Of a stretch of 64,000 nt of DNA, positions 25,828 through 35,400 are shown piece by piece. The stretch comes from an uncultured Chromatiaceae bacterium. Its GTDB lineage: Bacteria > Pseudomonadota > Gammaproteobacteria > Enterobacterales > Alteromonadaceae. Location of the stretch: positions 1 to 64,000 of the forward strand of contig CALJUX010000081.1 in the NCBI GenBank assembly GCA_937978655.1. Reading direction: 5' to 3'. The translations under genes were made by a program, and so were the position numbers. Under the pieces are notes generated by a model, which worked only from the letters and a program-made list of their open reading frames with translations, was not told the DNA's origin and ran no database searches. Positions within the stretch are counted from its first letter, which is position 1. Every line of letters begins with the position of its first letter.

Positions 25828-26517
25828 ATGATGACCACCAACTTCGGCCCAGCCACATCTTCGACTGCAGGCGCTGTATCCAGCGGCCGGCCTGTTGATC
25901 GCAATAAGGATATAGCCATTTTGCAGGCGGCGCGGCAAATCCTGTTATTTGAAGGCGCCAGTGTGCTGACGATGGAGGCGGTGGCCAGTAAAGCCGGGGT
26001 GTCTAAGGCGACTTTGTACTCACGGTTTGGCAACCGCAATGCGCTGATTGAAGCGGTGTTGCGTGCCCAGTCGGATTTTTTTGTTGAAACCTTAAGCCCG
26101 GCGGTGCAAAACGCGGCGCAAACTTTTGCCGCGCTGGAAGCCTTCAGCCTGCGGTTGTTGCAGTATTTATTCAGTGAAGATCATCTGTGCCTGATGAAAA
26201 CCCTGCAGGGCCATCAGGATATTCCCGCCGACCTGCGCGAACGCATGTATGAACTGGGGCCGGTCGCCACTTGCGTGCGGGTCGAAGCCTGGCTGGCGCA
26301 GGTGCACCAGCTGGGTCTTATTCACTGCCCGCAGCCGGATTTCAGTGCAGAACTGTTATACGGCATGCTGGTTGGCATGGACATGCTGCGCACGATGTTT
26401 CAGCATGCCCCCAAGCGCCAACCGGCCGATGTCCCCGGCCATGTCCGCACTGTAGTGACGCTGTTTTTACAGCTGCACCAGTCGCAGCGCACTTACCCGT
26501 CAGACCTGACACCATAA
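25828..26517 (+). CDS. TetR-family regulator of the adjacent RND pump
   Basis: About 229 residues from the ATG at 25828 (ATG at 25831 is equal), preceded by AAGAG. The N-terminal HTH is ILQAARQILLFEGASVLTMEAVASKAGVSKATLYSRFGNR, the TetR pattern. The C-terminal ligand domain (about 95-225) is helical and of the AcrR-C type (RMYELGPVATCVRVEAWLAQV). It should repress the RND operon and itself through the operator between them until a toxic ligand binds. The assignment rests on divergence and the operator. Confidence 0.92.
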   Translation: MMTTNFGPATSSTAGAVSSGRPVDRNKDIAILQAARQILLFEGASVLTMEAVASKAGVSKATLYSRFGNRNALIEAVLRAQSDFFVETLSPAVQNAAQTFAALEAFSLRLLQYLFSEDHLCLMKTLQGHQDIPADLRERMYELGPVATCVRVEAWLAQVHQLGLIHCPQPDFSAELLYGMLVGMDMLRTMFQHAPKRQPADVPGHVRTVVTLFLQLHQSQRTYPSDLTP

Positions 26518-26980
26518 CCCCACTGCTTTGGGCGCCACACTGACGGTTTGGCGCCAAACCGGCCTTTGACGGCGCTTCCCGACAAGCGGAACGGCGCTGT
26601 GCCCTTACATTTTTACCAATCCTGCCAATCTGTTTAAAAACAACAATATATCGCCACTCTTTTAGCCTGAGCTGGCTGGGTACGTTATTTAATTACAACA
26701 AAAACATACAAATACCAGCCTTTGTTATCACTCAAATATCAGCTTTATATCATTCCCTCCCAGCCACAACCCGCTAGTTTAGGCGCCGGCTCATCACCCC
26801 TGAGCAGTTGAAAATATGCTGAATGAACCTTACCCGGCCGCTGATGTTGGCGGAATGCCGCAAGGCCAGGCCGGCTTTGGAACACAGACCGCCTGGCTTT
26901 TGCAGCGGATCGTTGCGGTGCGCTGACCACAGGGAAACGGACAACCGCCGGTTGTCCATTTGCATCAAAGGAGACAAAAA
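26518..26980. promoter_or_regulatory. leader/promoter region of the polyketide cluster
   Basis: This 463-bp gap separates tetR from the MMPL gene. It holds a perfect 18-bp palindrome (CGGTTTGGCGCCAAACCG, 26544-26561) that may end the tetR transcript, an AT-rich tract (about 26640-26760) likely to contain the promoter, and a stem-loop (26939-26957) right before the ribosome-binding site. No gene was accepted here. Confidence 0.55.
26939..26957 (+). promoter_or_regulatory. stem-loop in the 5' leader of the polyketide operon
   Basis: GGACAACC (26939-26946) pairs perfectly with GGTTGTCC (26950-26957) across three bases. It ends 9 bases before the AAAGGAG ribosome-binding site of the MMPL gene and lacks a T run, so it would act on stability or translation rather than termination. 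Confidence 0.5.
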
Positions 26981-29329
26981 GTGATCGCTGGTATTGCCAA
27001 TTTTGTGGTGCGTTACAGGGCGTTGGTCCTGATCGCAAGTCTGGTCCTGCTCGTGCTGTCAACGCTGGGTTTTAAACAGCTGTATTTCGACAGCAACACC
27101 GACATCTGGTTTTTAAAGGATGACCCGGTGTTGGTGGAATACAACAATCTGAAGAAAAAGTTCGGCAGCGATGACTATCTGGTGGTGGGCATCCAGGCGC
27201 AAGGCGAGGGCAAGGATGTACTGACCCCTGAGACCGTGCTGGCTATCAAAAAAATCACCGATTTCCTCGAAGAGCACCCGGCGGTGAACAAAGTGCGCTC
27301 TTTGGTCAAATACGAATATATGTATTACCAGGACGACATGCTGCATGTGGACCCGGCGATCCCGCAGTCGAAGGACTACGGCTTCGCGCCGCAGCAATGG
27401 CAGCAGATCCGCACTATCCTGCAGGGCGAAAATATCGCGCACGATTTGCTCTTTACCAAAGATTTAAAAAATACGCTGATTTCAGCCCGGGTCATTGAGC
27501 AGGAAAAATACACCGGCACCGGCAATGCCAAAACCGATGTGTCGGCCGACTTCCGCGCTTTCCTGGCGCGGGAAGGTTTGCAGCACAACAACACATACAA
27601 AATCTACCTGTCAGGTTCGGCCGCTATCAGTGAAAGTTTTTTCCACTTTTCGATGGTCGATCAATCGATTAGCTATCCAATCATGATGGCATTCATCCTG
27701 ATTTTTTTATTTGTTACCTTCCGGACCCTGCTTGGCACGCTGTTGCCGCTGGTGGTTTTAACCGCGTCCTGCATGGTGGCCATTGGTGTTATTGGTCATA
27801 TGGGCTGGTCGATGAATATGCTGAACGTCACCTTGCCGACCATGCTGACGGTGGTGGTGGTGGCAGAAACTATCCACGTACTGATTGCGTTTTACCGCTA
27901 TCGCCAGCAGGACCTGTCGCCGCAGGACGCTGCCGCGGCGACGGTCCGCTACTGTTTTGAACCCTGTTTTTACACCAGTCTGACGACCTTGCTCGGTTAT
28001 GCTTCGCTGGCGACCGGCTCTATTGCGCTGGTGGTCAGCTTCGGTCTGCAGATGGCGCTGGGTGTTGCTGTGGCGTTTTTCTTCAGTCTGTTCACCTTGC
28101 CGGCGCTGCTCAGTTACACCAGCGCCAAAGGCAAAAAGGCCGACAAACTGGTGGCGGCAGGTGCGATTGCGCGTCTGGTGTATCGCCTGCCTGAGCTGAT
28201 TTATCCGCGGCGCCGTCTTATCGTGGCCGCGACTGCGCTGGCATTGTTGCCGTTGTTGTATCTGTGTGCGCAGGTTAAAGCAGACACCAATTTTGTGCGG
28301 TTTTTTAAAGCCGATGCGCCGGTACGCCAGGGCCTGGATTATTTTGACCAGACCTACAAAGGCTCACTGAGCCTGGAATTCCGCCTCGATGCCGGCAAGG
28401 AAAACGGTGTGAAAGACCCGGCCTTTTTAGCGCGGGCGCTGCAGTTCCAGCAATATCTGGCCACGCTGGAAGGCAATGGCAAAGTCAATTCTCCGGTGAA
28501 TTATCTGATGAAAATCAATCAGGTGATTAATAACAACGATGCCAGCTTCTTTAAAGTGCCAGACAGCCGCGACATGGTCGGGCAGTTCCTGTTGTTGTAC
28601 GCCAATTCCGGCCCGGACGAAGACCTGGCTGACATGATCACCTTTAACGGTCAGGAAATGCGGGTCTCGGTGTTTTTTGCCGTGGCGCCGTCGGTTGTCA
28701 CCAAACAGCGGATCGCAGCGATTGAACAGCACATTGCCACGCATTTTGCTGACCTGAACATCACAGTGACCGGTCGTGCAGTGTTGTTTAATAACGTCGA
28801 CAACTACACCTTAAGCGGGCTGGCCAATTCGTTTTTATGCTCGCTGGCCGCCATTTTACTCTGCCTGTTTGTCGTGCTGCGTTCGGTGAAATACGGCCTC
28901 GTGGCGTTAATTCCCAACGTCCTGCCAATTGTCATCGCCGGTGCTGTGATGGCACTGCTGGATATCTATCTGGACTTCGCCACGATGATGGTGGCTGCGA
29001 CCACACTGGGCATCGCTGTGGACGACACCATCCATGTGATGGACCGCTTCAGAAAAGCTAAAGCCGCCGGCCTTGATCACCGCGAGGCCATCACACTGGC
29101 GACCCGGGAAAGCGGCATCGCGCTGGTGTCGACCACCATCATTCTGTTCATTGGTTTTGCCATGTTACTGCTCAGCAGCTTTGTGCCGAACCTGTACATG
29201 GGCTTATTGGGCTGCCTGACCATCGCGCTGGCCATTCTGTGTGATCTGATCATTTTACCGGCGGTGCTGATGTGCCTCGGTGAAAAACAACACGCAACGG
29301 CAACGCTGCCACAAACAGAGCCGGTCTGA
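26981..29329 (+). CDS. MMPL/RND-superfamily exporter at the head of the PKS cluster
   Basis: A 782-residue transporter. The start is the GTG at 26981, 7 bp after AAAGGAG; a TTG further upstream overlaps that site and was rejected. The sequence has two repeats, each with a lead membrane helix (residues about 14-31 and 408-428), a periplasmic domain, and a cluster of five helices. Motifs such as FDSNTDIWFLKDDPVLVEYNNLKKKFGSDDYLVVGI and VAATTLGIAVDDTIHVMDRFRKAK (Asp pair in the core helix) match MMPL/HpnN-type lipid exporters. It probably extracts the polyketide product or a lipidated form from the inner membrane, working with the LolA-like and barrel proteins encoded at 48.3-50.4 kb. It lies 91 bp ahead of the first PKS gene. 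Confidence 0.9.
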   Translation: MIAGIANFVVRYRALVLIASLVLLVLSTLGFKQLYFDSNTDIWFLKDDPVLVEYNNLKKKFGSDDYLVVGIQAQGEGKDVLTPETVLAIKKITDFLEEHPAVNKVRSLVKYEYMYYQDDMLHVDPAIPQSKDYGFAPQQWQQIRTILQGENIAHDLLFTKDLKNTLISARVIEQEKYTGTGNAKTDVSADFRAFLAREGLQHNNTYKIYLSGSAAISESFFHFSMVDQSISYPIMMAFILIFLFVTFRTLLGTLLPLVVLTASCMVAIGVIGHMGWSMNMLNVTLPTMLTVVVVAETIHVLIAFYRYRQQDLSPQDAAAATVRYCFEPCFYTSLTTLLGYASLATGSIALVVSFGLQMALGVAVAFFFSLFTLPALLSYTSAKGKKADKLVAAGAIARLVYRLPELIYPRRRLIVAATALALLPLLYLCAQVKADTNFVRFFKADAPVRQGLDYFDQTYKGSLSLEFRLDAGKENGVKDPAFLARALQFQQYLATLEGNGKVNSPVNYLMKINQVINNNDASFFKVPDSRDMVGQFLLLYANSGPDEDLADMITFNGQEMRVSVFFAVAPSVVTKQRIAAIEQHIATHFADLNITVTGRAVLFNNVDNYTLSGLANSFLCSLAAILLCLFVVLRSVKYGLVALIPNVLPIVIAGAVMALLDIYLDFATMMVAATTLGIAVDDTIHVMDRFRKAKAAGLDHREAITLATRESGIALVSTTIILFIGFAMLLLSSFVPNLYMGLLGCLTIALAILCDLIILPAVLMCLGEKQHATATLPQTEPV

Positions 29330-29355
29330 CGGCCACAGAGGGTCAATGCCGGCGA

Positions 29356-29384
29356 CAGCCGTGCGGGCGCCGCCTGCACGGCTG
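29356..29384 (+). other. intercistronic stem-loop between the exporter and PKS genes
   Basis: CAGCCGTGC (29356-29364) is fully complementary to GCACGGCTG (29376-29384) around an 11-base GC-rich loop. No T run follows, so it is more likely an RNA-processing or stability element, or a partial attenuator, than a full terminator. Confidence 0.5.
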
Positions 29385-29420
29385 CACCGCAGCGGCCAAA
29401 TCCCGCAACAGCAAGGAGTG

Positions 29421-32400
29421 ATGACAGTGCAGGTCGCTATTATAGGGATGTCGTGTAAATTTCCCGGTGCCGATAACTACAACGAATACTGGGACAATCT
29501 GTGCGGCAAAACATCCAGTATTACCGAAGTGCCGCCAAGCCGCTGGGACTGGCGGCAGTACTGGGGCGATCCGAAAAGCCAGACGCAGAAAAGCCACAGC
29601 AAATGGGGCGGTTTTATTCGCGACGTGGACGCTTTTGACGCCGGTTTTTTTGGCATTTTGCCCAAAGTGGCCCAGACGATGGACCCGCAGCAGCGCCTGA
29701 TGCTGGAACTGGTGTGGAGCTGCCTGGAAGATGCCGGTGTTGCGCCGGCAAGCCTGCGCGGCCGGCCCGTCGGCGTGATGCTGGGCGTGTTTAATCACGA
29801 CTACAAAGAAGCGCAGGACAATTCCGGCGCGGCCATTGAAGCGCATTATTCCACCGGCACCGCCGCGTCGATCATTGCCAACCGGGTGTCGCATTTTTTT
29901 GATTTTAAAGGCCCGAGTTTTCCGGTAGATACCGCCTGTTCCAGTTCGCTGAATGCTATCCACAGCGCCATTCAGGCCCTGCAGTTTGGCGATTGTGAGC
30001 TGGCGCTGGCCGGTGGCGTGAATTTATTACTGACCCCAACCCGCCATATCGCGTTTTCGCGGATGGGCATGTTATCGCCAACTGGCCAGTGCCGGACTTT
30101 TGATGCCAGCGCCGACGGTTATGTCCGCGGCGAAGGCGCCGGAGTGGTGTTGCTCAAACCGCTGGCGCAGGCGCAGGCCAACGGTGATGCGATTTATGCG
30201 GTGATTAAAGGCAGCGCGGTCAATCATTGTGGTGAAACCTATACCCTGACCTACCCAAGCCCGGCGGCACAGGCCGCGGTGATTGCCGAAGCGCACCGGC
30301 GCGCGGCAGTGCCGGCCGGCACTGTCAGTTACATCGAAACACATGGCACCGGCACGCCCAAAGGCGACCCGATTGAGTTTGCCGGCCTGCAGCAGGCATT
30401 TCAGCAACTGGCGGCAGAGCAGCAGCGGCCGGTGCCGGTTGGCAGCTGCGCTTTGGGGTCGGTCAAAACCAATATTGGCCATCTGGAAGCCGCGGCCGGG
30501 ATTGCCGGGGTGATCAAAGTGGTGCTGGCGATGCGTCACCGTCAGCTGCCGGCTTTGCAGAATTTCAGTGCGTTAAATCCGGCCATCGATCTGGCGGATT
30601 CGCCGTTTCGTCTGTTAACCGACACCGAGGTCTGGACCAGCCCGGCGCCAGATCCGCAGGCGGCGCCGCTGCCACTGCGGGCCGGTATCTCCTCCTTTGG
30701 TTTTGGCGGCACCAATGCTCATCTGGTGCTGGAAGCCTATACCGCGCCGGCAACGGCACAGGCGCCCGCCGTCTCTGCGGCGTTGTTGCTGTTGTCGGCG
30801 AAAACGCCGGACGCGCTGCAGCGGCAAAAAATCAACCTGCTGGCCTGGCTGGAGCAACATCCGGCAGCGTCGCTGGCGGCGCTCAGCGCCGGCCTGATGC
30901 TGGGCCGGGATCATCATCAGTTCCGCTGCAGCGCTGTGGTGAAAGATGTCAAAGCGGCGCAGCGCTGGCTACGCGACGATTTGGCCGCAACGCCAATGTG
31001 TGTGGCACTGGACCGCGACGACGTGGACGGCCTGGCGGCAGCCAGTCAGACGGCCCAACAGCTGCTGGCACAACTGCCGGCGCCGGCGTTAAAAAAACCT
31101 TATGCCGATACGCTCAGGCAGCTGGCGGCTTTGTACCTGCAAGGCGCGAGCCCGGCCTGGCCGTTGCTGTTTGGCCACAGTGCTGTGCCGCGCTTACGGT
31201 TACCCACTTACCCCTTTGGCCGCGACCGTCATTGGCTGGCGCGGCCGGCGCCGGTGTTGCCGCTGTTGCAGCAACTGGTGCCGGGCGACGAACAGGTCTT
31301 AGTGCACAACCGCTTCACGGGGCAGGAGTTTTTCCTGCGTGACCATCAGGTGCATGGCGCTGCAGTGCTGCCGGCGGCGGCTTATCTGGAGACCCTGGTT
31401 CAGGCTTTGGGTCAGATCATTCCGGCCACGGCCAGTGCGCCCGCGCTGGAGATCAGTGACGTGGTCTGGCTGCGGCCAGTGATGCCGGCGCAAGGCCAGC
31501 ACGAAGTCAGTCTGCACCTGCGCCGGGAGCCGGCCGCGACCGACCCGCTGTGGCGGGCTGAATTCAGCAGCAAGGCGGACGCGCTGGCGCCGGTCAAACA
31601 TGCGCAGGCTAAAGGCCGGCGCCTGAGTGGTACCGGGATGACGGCGCTGCCGGACCTGTGTTACCCGGCGGCGCAGTGGCAGGAAGTGGCGGTGCAGCAA
31701 TGTTATCAGCAATTCCGCCAGGCCGGCTTCGACTACGGCGAAGCTCATCAGACGATCAGGCTGCTGGCACAGCAGCCGGACCAGCTGTTGGTCCGGCTCG
31801 AACTGCCGTCGTCCTTGCAGGCAGATGCCGCTGGCTTTCAGTTACACCCGGCGGTGCTCGACGGTGCGTTGCAGGCGGCGGTGGCGCTGTTACAGACCAG
31901 CACGGCGCAGCCGGGGCAGGCGTTTTTACCCTTTTCATTAGAACGGTTGCAGGTATTCGGCCCGACGTCGCAGGTGCAATGGGCCTGGGTCCGGCTGCAA
32001 ACCGCCGCTGGCGGCGCTGCACTGCCAAAAATCGCCATTGATTTGCTGGCGCAATTACCGGCGGCCGATGGCCGTTGTCAGCTGATCGCGCAATTCACCG
32101 GGCTTGGCCTGCGTCCGTTTGCCGCCCCTGCGGCCACACAGATCCCGACTCCAGTTCAGTCCCGTTTGCTCAAGGACCCTGTCATGCATATCACGGATAG
32201 CTATTACCGCCCGCATTGGTTTGATCAGCCGGCCGTCGCCGGCAGCATACCGGCAGGCACTTTGTTATTGCTGGGCGCTGCGGCCGACTTGCCCGCTCTG
32301 GCCGCGAGTCTGGCGCAACAGCCGGCGCTTGCTCAGACCCGTCTGGTGCTCGCTGTTTATGGCGACACGTATCGCCACAGCGCCGGCCAGCCGTATCAAA

Positions 32401-35400
32401 TCCGGCCCGGTGAGGCCGCCGATCTCGCGGCGCTGCTGGATTCTCTGGCGGCGGCCGAGCAGTTGCCGTCTCATGTGGTGGTGTGGGATCAACCACAACA
32501 CGAGGCCCCGGCACAGCAAGGGCTGACGTGCAGTGCCTACCAGGCATTTGCGCTGGTCAAAGCCTGTTTTAAAGCGGTGAAAAGCGCCCGGTTTGTGCAT
32601 CTGGTGGCCGGCGCCGGGGCGCAGGTGGTGCCGCTGTATCAGGCGCTCAGCGCGTTTTACAAAACGGTGAAAGTGGAGCGGCCGGCATTTAACGGCCGGG
32701 TGGTGCTTGATTGCGCCACAGCACGCCCGGTTGCGGCTGTGGCTGCCATGATCGCTGCTGAACTTAGCGACCCGCAGTTGCCGACCGATATCCGTTATCG
32801 GGCAGAACAGCGCCAGGTGCGGGATTTTGTCGCCGTCAGCGCCGCCGATCTGGCGCAAACGGCAGCACCAGCCAGTGGTTTTCGGCACGGTGGGGTTTAC
32901 CTCATCAGCGGCGGCATGGGCGGGCTTGGCCTGCTGGTGGCGCGTCATCTGTTGCAACAGTATCAGGCGACCGTGTTTCTGACCGGCCGCTCTGCATTGT
33001 CAGCGCAGAAACAGCAATTGCTGGACAGCACCGACGCCGGCACATCACGGCTGTTTTACCGCAGTTGCGATATCACCGACGCGGCCGCCGTCAGTGCGCT
33101 GGTCAGCCAGATTAATCAGGACGGCTACTGGCTGCATGGGGTGATCCATTCAGCGGGGGTGATAGAAGACAGCTTTTTACTGAAAAAACCGACGGATACT
33201 TTTGCCCGGGTCATAGCACCCAAAGTGCAGGGCACGCTGAATCTGGACCTGGCGACCCGCCAGCAGCCGCTGGAGCTGTTTGTGTTGTTTTCGTCCGTCA
33301 CCGGCGTGCTTGGCAACCTCGGTCAGGCGGACTACGCCTATGGCAATGCGTTTGAAGACTATTTCAGTTTCTGGCGCAACGACCTGAGCGCGGGCGGCGC
33401 ACGTCCCGGCACTGCGGTGTCCGTTAACTGGCCGTACTGGCGTGATGGCGGCATGGTGCTGAGTGAAAAAGAAACTGAGATCCTGCGGAAAAACTTTGGC
33501 ATTGTGCCGCTGGACAATGCCGCAGGGCTGGAGGCGCTGGAATTTGCCGTGTCTGCCGGGCTGGCGCAACTGGCGGTGCTGCCTGGCGAGGCGGCAAAAA
33601 TCCAGCAGGTGCTGGGCGTGCGCCATCTGGACGTTGCCAATGTGGTGGCGCAGCCAGCAGCGGCGCATCTTGCCACACCGGCCTTGTTGTCAGCGCCGGC
33701 GACACCGGCGTTAAAAGCGCAGGTGGTGCAGTATCTGACGGCACTCTTTGCCAGAACGGTTGCGCTGCCGGCGGAGACTTTTGAGTTAATGGCGCCGTTT
33801 TCGCAATACGGTTTTGATTCGGTGGTGATGGTGGATCTGGTGATCGAACTGGAACAGACCTTTGCCAATCTGCCGGCGACGCTGTTTTTTGAGTATCAGA
33901 ATCTGGCGGAGCTGGCCGACTATTTTGTCGAACACCACGCCAGTTATTTCAGCGCAGAGGCGCAGCAGCCGCCGGTCGCCAGCATGTCCGTACCGCCGGT
34001 CGCTACTGCGTCCGTGCTGCCGGCGGCGCCTGCACCACAGCAGGCCGGTGCCCTGTCGCCGGATCAGGATGAGATTGTGATCATCGGGGTGTCAGGCCGT
34101 TACCCACAAGCCGATGATCTGAGCGAATACTGGCAGAATCTGCACAACGGTGTTGATTGCATCCGCGAGATCCCGGCCGAACGTGGCTGGGATGTCGCGG
34201 CATTATTTCAGCCCGGACCTGCCACCTTTGGCAAAAGCTATTCGAAATGGGGTGGTTTTTTAACCGGCGTTGACCAGTTTGACCCGTTGTTTTTTGGCAT
34301 TGCGCCGGCGGAGGCCGAAGTGATGGACCCGCATGAACGGCTGTTTCTGGAAACCGTCGCACTGGCCATTGCCGATGCCGGCTATAGTCCGGACCGGCTG
34401 GCGGCGCCGGTCGGTGTGCATGATCACCCGGTCGGGGTTTATGTCGGCACTATGTGGGGCGACTATCAGCTGTATGGGGTGGAAGGCGGCGCGCCAAAAG
34501 CGATGCTGGCGCCAAGATCCTGGTACTGGGCTGTGGCGAACCGGATCTCTTATCAGTTTAATTTCTCCGGCCCGAGCATGGCGCTGGACACGGCCTGCTC
34601 CGGCTCGCTGACCGCGTTGCATCTGGCCTGTGAAGCGTTAAAACGCGCTGAGATCAGTGTCGCAGTGGCGGGTGGCGTGAATTTGTCGTTGCATCCGCAA
34701 AAATACAACTCTTTGTCTGATTTACACTTTTTGTCTTCTGACGGCCGCTGTCGCAGTTTTGGTGCCGGTGGCGACGGTTATGTACCGGCGGAAGCCGTCG
34801 GGGCGGTGATTCTAAAACGCCGGGCCGATGCGTTGCGCGACGGCGATTTTATTTATGCGGTGATCAAAGGTACGACGTTAAATCACGGCGGCAAAACGTC
34901 CGGTTTTACCGTGCCTAATCCAAATCGCCAGGCGGCGCTGATTAAAGACGCGCTGGCACGCGCCGGCGTTGATCCGGCGCACATCAGCTATGTGGAGGCG
35001 CATGGCACCGGTACCAGCCTCGGTGACCCGATTGAGATCACCGGGCTGAGTAAAGCCTTTGGTCAGAGTCAGCCGCAACGTTGTGCCATTGGTTCGGTCA
35101 AGTCGAATATCGGCCATGCCGAAGCGGCCGCCGGCATCGCCGGCATTACCAAAATCCTGTTACAGCTGAAGCACCGCACGCTGGTGCCGTCGTTGCATTC
35201 GGCCACGCCGAATCCTTATCTGAAACTGGCCCAAAGCCCGTTTTATGTGCTGCAGGCGGCGCAACCCTGGTTAAGGCCGACCGTGCAGGACGCCCGCAGT
35301 GGCGCGGTCACAGAATTGCCATTGCTGGCCGGCTTAAGTTCTTTTGGTGCAGGCGGCGCCAATGCCCATGTGATTCTGGCGGAATATCCGCCGGAGCTGG

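Noticed and set aside
26544..26561. Perfect palindrome after tetR as an operator
   Set aside because: Its position after the tetR stop fits a weak terminator stem at least as well, and there is no partner site; it is mentioned only as part of the leader region.
26745..27062. Minus-strand frame in the leader of the polyketide cluster
   Set aside because: No start signal or homology is visible, and it overlaps the exporter gene and its leader hairpin.
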